Shown here piece by piece: positions 45,653-58,155 of a DNA stretch of 64,000 nt; the stretch's first letter is position 1; each line of letters begins with the position of its first letter. The stretch covers positions 2,170,001-2,234,000 of the forward strand of contig NZ_CP080998.1 in assembly GCF_019645835.1 (NCBI RefSeq). Direction: 5' to 3'. Position numbers and translations under genes: made by a program. Below the pieces are notes generated by a model. It saw only the letters and a list, made by a program, of their open reading frames with translations. It ran no database searches and was not told where the DNA came from. This stretch comes from Mycolicibacterium holsaticum DSM 44478 = JCM 12374 (lineage in GTDB: Bacteria; Actinomycetota; Actinomycetes; Mycobacteriales; Mycobacteriaceae).

Positions 45653-47074
45653 TTACAGCGGGATGTTCTTGTGGCGACCGCGGCGGGCCGGCGCTTCGGC
45701 CAGCGCCTGCGTCAGCTTGCTGCGGGTCGTCGACGGGTCGATCTTCTCGTCGACCACGCCGATGTCGATCGCGGAATCGACCCCACCGGCGATCCGCTCG
45801 TGCTCGGCGGCCAGTTCCTCGTGCAGCGCCTCGCGCTCGTCGTCGGACGCGGCGGCCAGCTTCTTCTTGTGCAGAATGCCGACCGCGGCCTTGGCGCCCA
45901 TCACCGCGACCTCGGCGTCGGGCCACGCGAACACCTTCGTCGCGCCCAGCGAGCGCGAGTTCATCGCGATGTAGGCGCCGCCGTAGATCTTGCGCGTCAC
46001 CAACGTGACGCGCGGCACCGAGCACTCGCCGAACGCGTGCAGAAGCTTCGCGCCGCGGCGCACCACCCCGCCCCACTCCTGATCCACGCCGGGCAGATAG
46101 CCGGGCACGTCGACGACGTTGACGATCGGGATGCCGAACGCGTCGCACAACCGCACGAACCGCGCGGCCTTCTCGGCGCTCTCGGAATTCAGGCAGCCGC
46201 CCAGGCGCAGCGGGTTGTTGGCGATGACGCCGACGGTACGGCCCGACAGCCGGCCGAGGCCGATGACGATCGAGGGCGCCCACTTGCCCTGGAACTCGTC
46301 GAACGGTGCGTCGTCGTCGAGGAGCGCTTCGACGATCGGGTGCACGTCGTAGGCGCGCCGCGCGGATTCGGGCAACAGCGCGTGCAGGTCGGTGTCACCG
46401 GCTTCTGCCTTGGCCCGGTCGAAATGGCCCTGCTGGCAGAACAAGCCGACCAGCCGGCGGCCGCGGTCATAGGCGTCGATCTCGTCGTCGGCGACGATGT
46501 GGCATACGCCGGACTTCTTGTGGTGGGTGTCCGGGCCACCCAGCGACGCCATGTCGACGTCCTCGCCGGTCACGCTGCGCACCACGTCGGGTCCGGTGAC
46601 GAACACCCGGCCTTCCCGCGCCATGATCACGACGTCGGTCAGCGCGGGCCCGTAGGCCGCGCCACCCGCGGCGAAGCCGACGACGATCGAGATCTGCGGG
46701 ATGTAGCCCGACGCCCGGATCATCGCCTCGAAGACCAGGCCGACCGCGTGCAGGGCCTTGACCCCCTCGGCGAGGCGCGCGCCGCCCGAGTGCCAGATCC
46801 CGACGATCGGGCTCTGCTCCTCGATGGCGGTGTCGTAGGCGTTGACGATATGGGTACACCCCTCCATACCCATGGCGCCACCCATGACGGTGCCGTCGGT
46901 GCAGAAGGCGATGGTGCGGACGCCGTTGACGGTGCCTGCGGCGGCGAGGACGCCGGAGCGGTCACGTTCGTGCAGCAGCTCAACGGTGCCGTCGTCGAAG
47001 AACGTGCTCAGCCGCAACAGCGGATCGCGTGGGTCCAACGATTCGCCAACCGTCTCGGGCGCCATGATCGTCAT
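45653..47074 (-). CDS. accD6: Acyl-CoA carboxylase carboxyltransferase beta subunit
   Basis: A 473-residue carboxyltransferase with two crotonase-like halves. The oxyanion-hole pairs of glycines are in SGGARLAEGVKAL and GFAAGGAAYGPALTD (first half) and in VPGYLPGVDQEWGG and YGGAYIAMNSRSLGA (second half). AccD6 makes malonyl-CoA for FAS-II together with biotin subunit AccA3, which is not in this window. It is the last gene of the fabD-acpM-kasA-kasB-accD6 operon, as in H37Rv. The gap to kasB is 54 bp. Confidence 0.94.
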   Translation of the reverse strand: MTIMAPETVGESLDPRDPLLRLSTFFDDGTVELLHERDRSGVLAAAGTVNGVRTIAFCTDGTVMGGAMGMEGCTHIVNAYDTAIEEQSPIVGIWHSGGARLAEGVKALHAVGLVFEAMIRASGYIPQISIVVGFAAGGAAYGPALTDVVIMAREGRVFVTGPDVVRSVTGEDVDMASLGGPDTHHKKSGVCHIVADDEIDAYDRGRRLVGLFCQQGHFDRAKAEAGDTDLHALLPESARRAYDVHPIVEALLDDDAPFDEFQGKWAPSIVIGLGRLSGRTVGVIANNPLRLGGCLNSESAEKAARFVRLCDAFGIPIVNVVDVPGYLPGVDQEWGGVVRRGAKLLHAFGECSVPRVTLVTRKIYGGAYIAMNSRSLGATKVFAWPDAEVAVMGAKAAVGILHKKKLAAASDDEREALHEELAAEHERIAGGVDSAIDIGVVDEKIDPSTTRSKLTQALAEAPARRGRHKNIPL

Positions 47075-47128
47075 CGAAACCTCCTGTAGCGCACCGGATT
47101 TCGGCGTGCGCCTCGAGTTGTGGGTACG

Positions 47129-48400
47129 TCAGTACTTCCCGAAGGCGAGCGCGACGTTGTGCCCACCGAATCCGAACGAGTTGTTGATTGCGTACTGGTA
47201 ATTTCCGGGCCGAGCCCCACCTGCAACGACATCCAGGTCGATCTCGGGGTCTTGATTCTTCAGGTTCAGCGTCGGCGGGATGATGCCGTCCCGCAGCGCC
47301 AACACGGTGATGATGGACTCCACCGCTCCGACCGCGCCCACCGAATGCCCCAGGGCCGACTTGGGTGCGTAGACCGCAGGCCGGTGTGAGCCGAGCGCAT
47401 TGTTGATCGCGATGCCTTCGGCGACGTCACCGACCGAGGTGCCGGTGGCGTGCGCGTTGACGTGGTCGATATCGGTGGGCGAGAGGCCCGCGAGCTGGAT
47501 GGCGCGGGTCATCGCATGTCCGGCCTGCTCACCGTTGGGGTCGGGGGCCACCATGTGGTAGCCGTCGGACGTGACGCTGGCACCCATGATGCGGGCCAGG
47601 ATGTTGGCCCCGCGCGCCTTGGCGTGTTCCTCGGTCTCGATGACCAGCAGCGCGCCGGCCTCACCGAACACGAAACCGTTGCGGTCCTTGTCGAACGGAC
47701 GACAAGCACCTGGCGGGTCGTCGTTGGTGTTGGACAGCACGATTCGCATCTGGGCGAAACCGGCGATCGGCACGGCCTCGATCTTGGATTCGACACCACC
47801 GCAGATCGCGATGTCGGCTTCGCCGAGCACGATGTTGCGCCATGCGTGCGCAATACCTTCGGATCCGGAGGCGCACGCCGAAACCGGCGTGATCACACCG
47901 GCTTTGGCGCCGCGTTCCAAGCCCACCGCGGCAGCAGGGGAGTTGGGCATGTACTTCTGCACCGCCAACGGCGATACCGCCCGCATACCCTTGGCGCGCA
48001 TGTCGTCGTAGGCGAAGACGAGCTCTTCGGCCGAACCCATGCCCGTCCCGATCGACACCATCAACCGCCTGGTGTCCACCTCGGGGGAACCCGCGTGTTT
48101 CCACACCCGCCGGCCCAGCACCGTCGACATCTTCTGCAGATACGACAGCCGGCGCAGTTCGACCTTGGTGAGCTCGGAGTCGAAATCCTCGAGCAGGTGA
48201 CCACCGATACGGACCGGGAGGTCGTACTGTTCGACGAACGGATCCTTGAGCTTGCGGATTCCGCTGCGCCCCTCCAGCAACGCTTTCCAGGTGCCCTCGG
48301 CGTCGGTCGCCACGGACGTCGTCATCGCGATACCGGTGACGACGACGTTGGGGAAACCGGCTCCTGTGGAGAGCCGAGTCAGCCGTGTCTGCCCTGCCAT
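47129..48400 (-). CDS. kasB: Beta-ketoacyl-ACP synthase KasB
   Basis: A 423-residue condensing enzyme. The catalytic triad is the cysteine of [11 protein letters not shown] and the histidines of [11 protein letters not shown] and [11 protein letters not shown]. KasB extends meromycolate chains to full length in FAS-II. It is about 10 residues longer than KasA at the N-terminus and shows the KasB-type changes ([20 protein letters not shown]). It lies 27 bp after kasA. Confidence 0.94.
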   Translation of the reverse strand: MAGQTRLTRLSTGAGFPNVVVTGIAMTTSVATDAEGTWKALLEGRSGIRKLKDPFVEQYDLPVRIGGHLLEDFDSELTKVELRRLSYLQKMSTVLGRRVWKHAGSPEVDTRRLMVSIGTGMGSAEELVFAYDDMRAKGMRAVSPLAVQKYMPNSPAAAVGLERGAKAGVITPVSACASGSEGIAHAWRNIVLGEADIAICGGVESKIEAVPIAGFAQMRIVLSNTNDDPPGACRPFDKDRNGFVFGEAGALLVIETEEHAKARGANILARIMGASVTSDGYHMVAPDPNGEQAGHAMTRAIQLAGLSPTDIDHVNAHATGTSVGDVAEGIAINNALGSHRPAVYAPKSALGHSVGAVGAVESIITVLALRDGIIPPTLNLKNQDPEIDLDVVAGGARPGNYQYAINNSFGFGGHNVALAFGKY

Positions 48401-48427
48401 TACAGTCCCGACGTTTCCTTTCCTAGC

Positions 48428-49678
48428 TCAGTAGCGTCCGAACGCCAGGGCGACATTGTGCCCACCGAAACCGAACGAGTTGTTGATGGCGTACTGGTAG
48501 TCGCCATATCGAGGCTCGCCCGCAACGACATCGAGATCGATCTCGGGGTCGGGGGTTTCGTAGTTGAGCGTCGGCGGGATGACGCCGTCGCGCAGCGTGA
48601 GCACGGTCAGCACGGACTCCAGCGCTCCGACGGCCCCGATTGAGTGGCCGAGCGCCGACTTCGGCGCGTACACCGGGGCATGTTCGACGCCCGCCACGCG
48701 AATCGCGTTGGCTTCGGCGACGTCACCGATCGACGTGGCCGTGGCGTGAGCGTTGACGTGCTGAATGTCCTTGGGCTCCAAGCCCGCGGTCTCCATCGCA
48801 CGCTTCATTGCGTGGCCGGCCCGCAGACCGTTGGGATCCGGGGCGACCATGTGGTAGGCGTCCGAGGTGATGCCCGCACCGAGCAACCGGGCCAGCGGCT
48901 TGGCGCCGCGTGCCTTCGCGTGCTCCTCGGTCTCGATGACCAAGAGCGCGCCGGCCTCACCGAACACGAAACCGTCCCGGTTCTTGTCGAACGGCCGTGA
49001 TGCGCCTTCGGGATCGTCGTTGTTGGTCGACATGGCGCGCATCATCGAGAACGCCGCGATCGGCAGCGCCTCGATACCGCCCTCGACACCGCCACATACG
49101 GCGATGTCGGCGTCGCCCATGACGATCTGCCGCCACGCCTGAGCGATGGCCTCCGAGCCTGACGAGCAGGCCGACACCGGGGTGAGCACGCCTGCGCGGG
49201 CCCCGAGCTGAAGCCCGACGACCGCGGCCGCACCGTTCGGCATGATCATCTGAACGGCCAGCGGCGACACCTTGCGCGGGCCGCCCTCGTTCATCGCGTC
49301 GTAGGTCTCGACGATCTTCTCGCCGCCACCCAGGCCGGTGCCGATCACGACGGCGAAGCGGTCCGGGTCGACCTCGGGACTACCCGCGGTCTCCCAGAGC
49401 TGACCGCTGAGCAGCTTGGCCATCCGCTGGACGTAGGACATCCGGCGCATGTCGAGACGCGACATCTGTGGATCGATGGGCTCCTTGAGGTGTCCACCGA
49501 TTCTGACCTGCAGGTCCCACTTGGTGACGAAGTCGTCGGTGAGCACGCGGATTCCGCTGTCGCCTGCCAGCAGGCCCTTCCACGTGCTCTCGATGTCCGC
49601 CGCGATCGACGTCGTCGCCGTAACGGCGGTTACCACAACGCTGGGGAAACCGCCGTTAGCAGTGGAAGGTCTGGTCAC
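48428..49678 (-). CDS. kasA: Beta-ketoacyl-ACP synthase KasA
   Basis: A 416-residue condensing enzyme, the same length as M. tuberculosis KasA. Active-site Cys171 is in [10 protein letters not shown]; the catalytic histidines are in [11 protein letters not shown] and [11 protein letters not shown]. It does the early elongation steps of mycolic acid precursors and is essential in mycobacteria. The GTG start overlaps the acpM stop as GTGA, so the carrier protein and the synthase are translationally coupled. Confidence 0.96.
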   Translation of the reverse strand: MTRPSTANGGFPSVVVTAVTATTSIAADIESTWKGLLAGDSGIRVLTDDFVTKWDLQVRIGGHLKEPIDPQMSRLDMRRMSYVQRMAKLLSGQLWETAGSPEVDPDRFAVVIGTGLGGGEKIVETYDAMNEGGPRKVSPLAVQMIMPNGAAAVVGLQLGARAGVLTPVSACSSGSEAIAQAWRQIVMGDADIAVCGGVEGGIEALPIAAFSMMRAMSTNNDDPEGASRPFDKNRDGFVFGEAGALLVIETEEHAKARGAKPLARLLGAGITSDAYHMVAPDPNGLRAGHAMKRAMETAGLEPKDIQHVNAHATATSIGDVAEANAIRVAGVEHAPVYAPKSALGHSIGAVGALESVLTVLTLRDGVIPPTLNYETPDPEIDLDVVAGEPRYGDYQYAINNSFGFGGHNVALAFGRY

Positions 49679-49974
49679 TTGTTGTCCGCGATCTGCGCCC
49701 GAATGGCGGCAGCGGCCTCGGGGTTCTCTTCCTCGAGCTTCTGGATGTAGGCGACGACGTCACCGACGGTGCGCAGGCCGGCGAGATCCTCGTCGGGGAT
49801 CTTCACGCCGTACTTGTCCTCGGTCTGGACGGCGATCTCCACCATCGACAGCGAGTCGATGTCCAGGTCGTCGACGAACGACTTCTCCGGGGTGACCTCG
49901 GACGGCTCGATACCGGTGACCTCTTCGATGATCTCGGCGAGACCGGCAATGATTTCTTCTTGAGTTGCGGGCAC
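49675..49974 (-). CDS. acpM: Meromycolate extension acyl carrier protein
   Basis: A 99-residue acyl carrier protein with the phosphopantetheine serine at residue 41 ([11 protein letters not shown]). It has the C-terminal extension that marks AcpM ([19 protein letters not shown]) compared with the usual 78-residue ACP. It carries the growing chains between FAS-II enzymes. It starts at GTG 49974, 92 bp after fabD. Confidence 0.96.
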   Translation of the reverse strand: MPATQEEIIAGLAEIIEEVTGIEPSEVTPEKSFVDDLDIDSLSMVEIAVQTEDKYGVKIPDEDLAGLRTVGDVVAYIQKLEEENPEAAAAIRAQIADNK

Positions 49975-50066
49975 GGTGGCTCCTTCTATTTGTTTGGTAC
50001 TGCTTACTTGTTGTGACGTTCAGATATGCGGTTGTGCTTCCCGGCGAGCCGGAAATGTGATGCCCG

Positions 50067-50975
50067 TCAGAACTCTGCGAGCCCGTCCAGGTCAGCCGGG
50101 GATTTAACCGGGTAGGCCGGCACTCCCCGAAGTTCGCGTTTGGCGATACCGGTCAGCGTCCCGGCGGGCGGGAACTCGACGATCGCGGTGACATCGTTGT
50201 CCCGCATGCTGGCGGTGCACAGGTCCCACCGCACGGGGCGGGTCATCTGCGCGACCAACTTGGTCATGGCGTCGGCGGCCGAGGCCACCGGCTGGCCGTC
50301 TGCGTTCGACAGTAGCGTCGCGCTCGGCTCGTTGGTCGTTACACCGTCGGCCGCGGCGGCGTAACCGTCGAGGGCCGAGGCCATGTAGTGGGTGTGGAAA
50401 GCGCCCGCGGTGGCCAGCTTGCGCACCCGCGCCTTCTCCGGCGGGTCCTCGACCAGCTTGTCCAGCGCGGCGAGGGCACCCGCGGCGACGATCTGTCCGG
50501 CGGCGTTGCGGTTGGCCGGCACCAGGTCGAGCGCTTCGAGGCGAGCGAGCACCTCGGTTTCGTCGCCGCCGAGCACCGCGGCCATACCGGTCGGCTCCGC
50601 TGCGCAGGCCTTGGCCATCTCGGCGCCACGAGTGGCGGCCAGCTTGACCGCGTCGTCGGGGGAGATGACCCCGGCGATGGCGTATGCGGCGATCTCACCG
50701 ACGGAGTGGCCCGCCACCAGCAAGTCCTGGCCCTGCAGCAGGCCGCGCTTGGTCAGTTCCTCGTGCGCGAGCAGGGTCGCGGCGACGACGAGCGGCTGGG
50801 TCACCGCGGTGTCGGTGATCTCCTCGGCGGCCGCGGTGGTGCCCAGGCGGGCCAGGTCCAGTCCGCTGATCTGCGACCAGGCGGCAAGACGCTCGGCAGC
50901 ACCGGGTAGCTCAAGCCACGCGGCGAGCATGCCGGGAGTCTGGGAGCCCTGTCCGGGCGCAAGCAATGCAAGCAC
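50067..50975 (-). CDS. fabD: Malonyl-CoA:ACP transacylase
   Basis: A 302-residue transacylase. The oxyanion motif is GQGSQ at 9-13 and the nucleophile is Ser91 in GHSVGE; the partner histidine lies in GAFHTHYM. It loads malonate onto AcpM. It is the first gene of the FAS-II operon; the start is GTG 50975 (VLALLAPGQGSQ). The leader of about 65-90 bases upstream holds the MabR palindrome and a CATAAT -10-like hexamer (complement at 51020-51025). Confidence 0.95.
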   Translation of the reverse strand: MLALLAPGQGSQTPGMLAAWLELPGAAERLAAWSQISGLDLARLGTTAAAEEITDTAVTQPLVVAATLLAHEELTKRGLLQGQDLLVAGHSVGEIAAYAIAGVISPDDAVKLAATRGAEMAKACAAEPTGMAAVLGGDETEVLARLEALDLVPANRNAAGQIVAAGALAALDKLVEDPPEKARVRKLATAGAFHTHYMASALDGYAAAADGVTTNEPSATLLSNADGQPVASAADAMTKLVAQMTRPVRWDLCTASMRDNDVTAIVEFPPAGTLTGIAKRELRGVPAYPVKSPADLDGLAEF

Positions 50976-51039
50976 TCTCTAAGAGAACACTGTGAAGACG
51001 GTTTTGCGCGGTGTAAGAGATTATGAACCTCGTCTTATG

Positions 51040-51062
51040 TTTTTGTGGATAGTCCACAAAAA
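51040..51062. promoter_or_regulatory. MabR operator of the FAS-II operon
   Basis: TTTTTGTGGA-TAG-TCCACAAAAA is a palindrome with perfect 10-bp arms. It contains TTTTGT-N9-ACAAAA, the motif reported for MabR upstream of fabD. It lies 65 bp before the fabD start and 50 bp after the mabR stop, so it serves fabD and the operon. Confidence 0.9.
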
Positions 51063-51111
51063 GGCATGTGATGCGACTTCACCGAGATCGCTTCGCGACC
51101 AGCAGCTTCGT

Positions 51112-52389
51112 TTACTGACCTGTCGGGTTGGCGGGTCGCAGCACCGGACGCACCACCGGACCGGTATTTGGCGTGCTCGTTTGGTATGTCTGGCGGCTGA
51201 GCCGACCCATGCTGGAGGCCACGCGGAGCACGTACGCGTCGCGTGGGACAGTGGGATCACGTCCGGTGAAGTCGGCGATCCGTTTGAGCCGGTAGCGGAC
51301 GGTATTTGGATGAACGAACAATTTGCGGGCGCAGGCCTCGATGGCGCCTCCGGAGTCCAGATACGCGTCCAGGGTCTCGGTCAGCGCAGGGCCGGCGTCG
51401 GCCAACGGCCGCATCACCTCCGTCTCCAACGCCGCGATCGCCGTCGCGTCGCCGAGCAGGGCCCGCTCGGGCAGCAGTTCGCGGGCGGCCACCGGCCGCG
51501 GCGCCCCGGTCCAGCCCGCGACGGCGTTCATCCCCGCGATCGCCTCGGTGGCGCTGCGATGGGCCGCACCCAGGGTGGGCGCGGTCGGCCCGACCACGAC
51601 GGGGCCGTCGGCGAACACCGACAGCACGTCGGCGAGGAACCGGTCGGTCGGGGACAGCGCACCCGAGACGATGGCGACCAGCCAGGCGCCGTGGACGTCG
51701 GACAGCGCCGCGCGGCCGTTGCGCTTCACCACGTCGTGGATGTCGTCGCTGGCCAGGTCGATGCGGTCGGGTTGGGGCAGGCCCACGATGACGGTGGCCG
51801 GCGCGGTGGCGTCCCAGTTCAGCGCGGCGGCCTGCGACTGCAGCTCCGGTCCGGTGTCGCCGCGCACCACGGCGTCGACGACGTTGGCCTCCATCCGGGT
51901 GTCCCATGCGCCGCGGGCCTCGGCCTGGTCGGCGTAGGCGGTGGCAGCGGCGAACGCGAGATCACGGCTGTAGCGCAGGATGCCGGCGGTCAGCGCGGTC
52001 AACTGCTCCTCGTCGCGGGCCAGCAGCGGCACCACCTCTTCGAAGAACTCCATCGTGGTGCGGACCAACTCCACCGACTGACGCAGCGCGATCCGCCGGC
52101 GCAGGTCCTGGGGGACCACTTCGAACGCCTCGGCGGTGTAGCTGACATTGCTCTGCGGATTGCGCATCCACTCGACGAAGTTCACGATCGCGGTCTGCAC
52201 CACCAACTGCACGCTGGCCCGCTGCGAGGCCTCGAGCTCGGCGAAGAACGGCAGCCGTTCCTCCAGCGCACGTACCGCCTGGGTGGACAGCCGGCCCGAG
52301 TACTGCTGCAACCTGCGCAGCACGGTGTCGGGCACCGTCTGCAGCACTTCGACGGTGGACTTCGGCGGAACGTACCGATTGTCGGCCAC
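51112..52389 (-). CDS. mabR: MabR, regulator of the FAS-II operon
   Basis: A 425-residue PucR/CdaR-type regulator. It has a long N-terminal helical and sensor region and a C-terminal helix-turn-helix of the HTH_30 type (ACARKLFVHPNTVRYRLKRI, near 353-372). It corresponds to Rv2242, which controls fabD-accD6 and responds to long acyl-CoAs. The start is GTG 52389. A TGGAGG-AAA-CCTCCA palindrome lies 24 bp upstream and could be its own control site. It is followed by fabD on the same strand. Confidence 0.94.
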   Translation of the reverse strand: MADNRYVPPKSTVEVLQTVPDTVLRRLQQYSGRLSTQAVRALEERLPFFAELEASQRASVQLVVQTAIVNFVEWMRNPQSNVSYTAEAFEVVPQDLRRRIALRQSVELVRTTMEFFEEVVPLLARDEEQLTALTAGILRYSRDLAFAAATAYADQAEARGAWDTRMEANVVDAVVRGDTGPELQSQAAALNWDATAPATVIVGLPQPDRIDLASDDIHDVVKRNGRAALSDVHGAWLVAIVSGALSPTDRFLADVLSVFADGPVVVGPTAPTLGAAHRSATEAIAGMNAVAGWTGAPRPVAARELLPERALLGDATAIAALETEVMRPLADAGPALTETLDAYLDSGGAIEACARKLFVHPNTVRYRLKRIADFTGRDPTVPRDAYVLRVASSMGRLSRQTYQTSTPNTGPVVRPVLRPANPTGQ

Positions 52390-52412
52390 CGATAAAGGCT
52401 ACGCGAAACCTA

Positions 52413-52427
52413 TGGAGGAAACCTCCA
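52413..52427. promoter_or_regulatory. Palindrome upstream of mabR
   Basis: TGGAGG-AAA-CCTCCA, perfect 6-bp arms, 24 bp before the mabR start and inside the aceE-mabR gap. It could be an operator or an RNA hairpin that covers the leader; it does not resemble the MabR box. Confidence 0.4.
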
Positions 52428-52437
52428 AGGTATTGCG

Positions 52438-52471
52438 GTGGACTACGCCACTCCGGGTCCGATGTCGTGGA

Positions 52472-52496
<25 letters not shown>
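52438..52496. repeat. Tandem duplication of the aceE 3' end
   Basis: Two head-to-tail copies (52438-52466, 29 bp, and 52467-52496, 30 bp) of a sequence covering the last aceE codons and the stop. They differ by one inserted G and one T/C change. The copy nearer mabR lies outside the reading frame. Confidence 0.85.
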
Positions 52497-55261
<2,765 letters not shown>

Positions 55262-55419
55262 CTTCCGCTCCTTGTTAGGCGGTATAGGTGTTTACCGATG
55301 TGCACAGATGTTTTCTGCGCGACGTCTATCTTTGTCCCATCCTGCCGCAGGCGCACCGCTGGGGGTGCAGACCGAATGAACCGGCGATCGCCGATGGGAA
55401 CCGGTAACGTCTGCAGACC

Positions 55420-55995
55420 GTGCAGATCGGTGGGCTGTTGCGGAAGCGGCTGCGGATCGCCGCTCTGGTATTGGGCAGCCTGGCTGCCGCGGCGATGATC
55501 ATCGTCGGCTGCAGCAGCGTCACGGACGGCACTGCCAAGGTCGACGCGGGTGAGGCGCCGGTCTACCGGGCGTCGGTGTCGGCCTCCATCGAGGAGTCGG
55601 TCTCCAGCTCGCGTGCGCGGGAATCGGAGCGCCAGTCGTCGCTCACCACCCAGGCCATCCACTCCTCGTGCGAAGCGCTGAGCTCCAGCAGCGTCGACGC
55701 GATCACCGCCGTGAACGACTACGTCGACGCGTTCAACAAGAACGCCGCCGACGTGGTCGTCAAGACCGGGCCGGCGATCGACGCGCTCAACCACAGCGCC
55801 GACCTCGTCGCGCGCAGCGTCTCCGACCCGCTGAGCCCCGAGTTGAAGGACGCGCTGAACGCGTGGGTGGCCGCATCCAGGGGCCTGGCCACCGCAATTG
55901 CCGGCAATTACGGCCCCGAGGAGTTCAACGCGGCGATCACCCGGCTCAACGATACGAAGACCACGGCGCTGAACCTCTGCGATGCCGCATACTGA
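55420..55995 (+). CDS. Exported lipoprotein-like protein (Rv2240c ortholog)
   Basis: A 191-residue protein: basic start (LLRKRLRI), a hydrophobic segment and the lipobox-like IIVGC (Cys31), then a helical domain with two further cysteines (HSSCEAL and NLCDAAY). No catalytic motif is visible. It is divergent from aceE and corresponds to Rv2240c. It is probably anchored outside the plasma membrane; function unknown. Confidence 0.75.
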   Translation: MQIGGLLRKRLRIAALVLGSLAAAAMIIVGCSSVTDGTAKVDAGEAPVYRASVSASIEESVSSSRARESERQSSLTTQAIHSSCEALSSSSVDAITAVNDYVDAFNKNAADVVVKTGPAIDALNHSADLVARSVSDPLSPELKDALNAWVAASRGLATAIAGNYGPEEFNAAITRLNDTKTTALNLCDAAY

Positions 55996-56114
55996 CGCAG
56001 TTTGGTGCCCAGTTTGATGAACTTGCCGCCAGGCATCTGCAAACGCAGGCGCTCGTGCGACGATATGTTCCGAATGCGCAAGGTGCGCCCGAGCTTGGCT
56101 GAAGGAGGACCACG

Positions 56115-56540
56115 GTGGTCGCGGCGGATGACGCCCCGAACTACGCCCGCAGACTGGGCATCCAAAAAGATCAGGTTGTGCAGGAGTTGGGCTGGGACGA
56201 AGACACCGACGACGACATCCGGGCCGACATCGAAGACGCGTGCGGTGGTGAGCTGCTCGACGAAGACTCCGACGAGGTCATCGATGTGGTGCTGCTGTGG
56301 TGGCGTAACGATGACGGCGACCTCGTCGACCGGTTGATGGACGCCATCACCCCGTTGGGCGATGACGGCGTCATCTGGGTGGTCACACCCAAGACCGGCA
56401 AGCCGGGACACGTGCAGCCTGCCGACATCGCCGAGTCCGCCCCGACCGCGGGCCTGATGCAGACGTCGTCGGCGAACCTCGGCGACTGGATCGCGACCCG
56501 GTTGGTGCAGCCGAAGTCCAAAGCCGCAGGGAGGCGCTAA
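56115..56540 (+). CDS. DUF3052 domain protein (Rv2239c ortholog)
   Basis: A 141-residue acidic protein that is DUF3052 throughout (NYARRLGIQKDQVVQELGWD, VIDVVLLWWRNDDGDLVDRL). The family is confined to Actinobacteria; function unknown. The GTG at 56115 follows GAAGGAGG, a strong ribosome site. The stop is directly followed by the ahpE start, so the two are coupled, which hints at a redox or stress role. Confidence 0.9.
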   Translation: MVAADDAPNYARRLGIQKDQVVQELGWDEDTDDDIRADIEDACGGELLDEDSDEVIDVVLLWWRNDDGDLVDRLMDAITPLGDDGVIWVVTPKTGKPGHVQPADIAESAPTAGLMQTSSANLGDWIATRLVQPKSKAAGRR

Positions 56541-57005
56541 GTGCTGGAGGTTGGCACCGAGGCGCCGGACTTCACCCTGAAGGACCAGAACGGGCAGCCG
56601 GTCACGCTGAGCGGCTTCCGGGGCGAGAAGAACGTGGTGCTGGTGTTCTTCCCGTTGGCCTTCACCGGCATCTGCCAGGGTGAACTCGACGAGATCCGCG
56701 ACAACCTGCCCGCCTACGAGAACGACGACACGGCGACGTTGGCCATCTCCGTCGGGCCGCCGCCCACCCACAAGATCTGGGCGACGCATAGCGGGTTCCT
56801 GTTCCCCGTGCTGTCGGACTTCTGGCCGCACGGCGCGGTGGCGCAGGCCTACGGCGTCTTCAACGACGACGCGGGCTTCGCCAACCGCGGCACGTTCGTG
56901 GTGGACCGCTCCGGGGTCATCCGGTTCGCCGAGATGAAGGAGCCGGGGGAGGCGCGCGACCAGTCGGTATGGACCGAGGCGCTGGCCGCTTTGCGGACCG
57001 GCTGA
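56541..57005 (+). CDS. ahpE: One-cysteine peroxiredoxin AhpE
   Basis: A 154-residue peroxiredoxin with the peroxidatic Cys45 in FTGICQGEL and the PxxxTxxC context LAFTGIC. There is no resolving cysteine, so it is reduced by mycothiol/mycoredoxin as shown for Rv2238c. It removes fatty acid hydroperoxides and peroxynitrite in the cytosol. The GTG start abuts the TAA of the DUF3052 gene. Confidence 0.95.
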   Translation: MLEVGTEAPDFTLKDQNGQPVTLSGFRGEKNVVLVFFPLAFTGICQGELDEIRDNLPAYENDDTATLAISVGPPPTHKIWATHSGFLFPVLSDFWPHGAVAQAYGVFNDDAGFANRGTFVVDRSGVIRFAEMKEPGEARDQSVWTEALAALRTG

Positions 57006-57047
57006 ATTTCGCGTCGCGCGAGGTCGGCGTGTAGCTTGCCTTCGCAG

Positions 57048-57122
57048 GGGCGCGTAGCTCAGTGGTAGAGCTCTGGTTTTACACACCAGCGGTCGGCGGT
57101 TCGATACCGTCCGCGCCCACCA
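57048..57122 (+). tRNA. tRNA-Val (TAC)
   Basis: Acceptor arms GGGCGCG and CGCGCCC, D arm GCTC...GAGC, anticodon stem CTGGT/ACCAG with loop TTTACAC (anticodon TAC at 57080-57082) and a T arm with GTTCGAT. Discriminator A. Unlike the CAT tRNA, CCA is encoded (57120-57122). Confidence 0.96.
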
Positions 57123-57147
57123 GAAACACCGGTGGCGGTCTGGCCTC

Positions 57148-58155
57148 TCAGCGCATGGTGGCCAGGTTGTGCCAGAGATTGCGCAGGCTATCGGTGCCGC
57201 CGAACAGGGTGGTGAAGTGTGTCGAGTCGATGAGCACGATATCGGCGGCACGCTCGCCATCGGGTGGCATCCAGATCAGCGCGTTGAATTCGGTGTTGCC
57301 CTCGGCCGTGAAGGGGTGCGGTCGGTCGGGATCGACGCGCTGCCGGCCCAGCACCCGCAGACCGGCACTCTCGGGGGCCGTCAGTTCGTAGTGGGGCAGG
57401 TGGGGGTGGAAATTGAACGTCGCGACGTCGGCGAGAAGCCCCACCTCGTCGAGATCGTGCAAGCCGGTCAGCGGTGCGATCTCCCGGGTGCCGTGGACGA
57501 CGGCCGGGCGTAGACCCCAGATGTTGTGGACGGGGACGTCGAGGGCGTCCATCAGCGAGCGGGTGTACTGGCCGAACCGCTGCTGGCGTGGCACCAGCGG
57601 ATCGCCGTGGTGGGCATACTCCATCGCTCGTTGGTCGAAGTCGTCGGTGAAGCCGACGTCGTGGTGCGGTGCCAACAGGAGGCAGGTGCCCTCGCGCTGC
57701 AGCCACTGCTTGATCGCCGCGATCTCATCGGCGGTGGCTTGTTGATCGGACGGCAGATGGTCGAGGCCGAAGACCATCAGTGTGTCGGTGTCGTCGAGGA
57801 TCCGCTCGTCGATCGGCAACAGATAGCCGGCTTGGTCGATGCGCTGGAACACCGCCACCGGGTGGCCGGTCACCTCCCCGGCAAGCCCCTGGAAGGCCAA
57901 GGTCGACCGGTGGAACAGTTCGAGGGTTCCGGCGATGCCCTGCAGGAAATGCGCTTGGTCGTATTCGGCGGTTTCATAGCTGGGCCACAATGCGTTTCGG
58001 ACTTCGGTCATGGTGGAGAACCGGTTGTACATTTCGGTGGGGTTGCGCTGGGCTTCCCAGGGATAGCTCCACGTCCAGTAGATGCTGATGCGTCTGCGGC
58101 CGTCGCGGGCGCGCGCGATGTGGCTCTGGTTGTACGTGCGTGCCGGTTCGCTCAT
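57148..58155 (-). CDS. Unknown protein of the DyP operon, GATase/ThuA-like region
   Basis: A 335-residue protein without a signal peptide. The middle (TDTLMVFGLDHLPSDQQATA, then IKQWLQREGTCLLLAPHHDVGF) has the beta-helix pattern of class I amidotransferase/ThuA/DUF4350-like folds. The start is rich in Trp and Tyr (ISIYWTWSYPWEAQRNP). No catalytic Cys-His-Glu triad can be assigned. The ATG at 58155 overlaps the DyP stop as ATGA, so it is translationally coupled to the peroxidase and is the last gene of a four-gene unit. Confidence 0.65.
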   Translation of the reverse strand: MSEPARTYNQSHIARARDGRRRISIYWTWSYPWEAQRNPTEMYNRFSTMTEVRNALWPSYETAEYDQAHFLQGIAGTLELFHRSTLAFQGLAGEVTGHPVAVFQRIDQAGYLLPIDERILDDTDTLMVFGLDHLPSDQQATADEIAAIKQWLQREGTCLLLAPHHDVGFTDDFDQRAMEYAHHGDPLVPRQQRFGQYTRSLMDALDVPVHNIWGLRPAVVHGTREIAPLTGLHDLDEVGLLADVATFNFHPHLPHYELTAPESAGLRVLGRQRVDPDRPHPFTAEGNTEFNALIWMPPDGERAADIVLIDSTHFTTLFGGTDSLRNLWHNLATMR

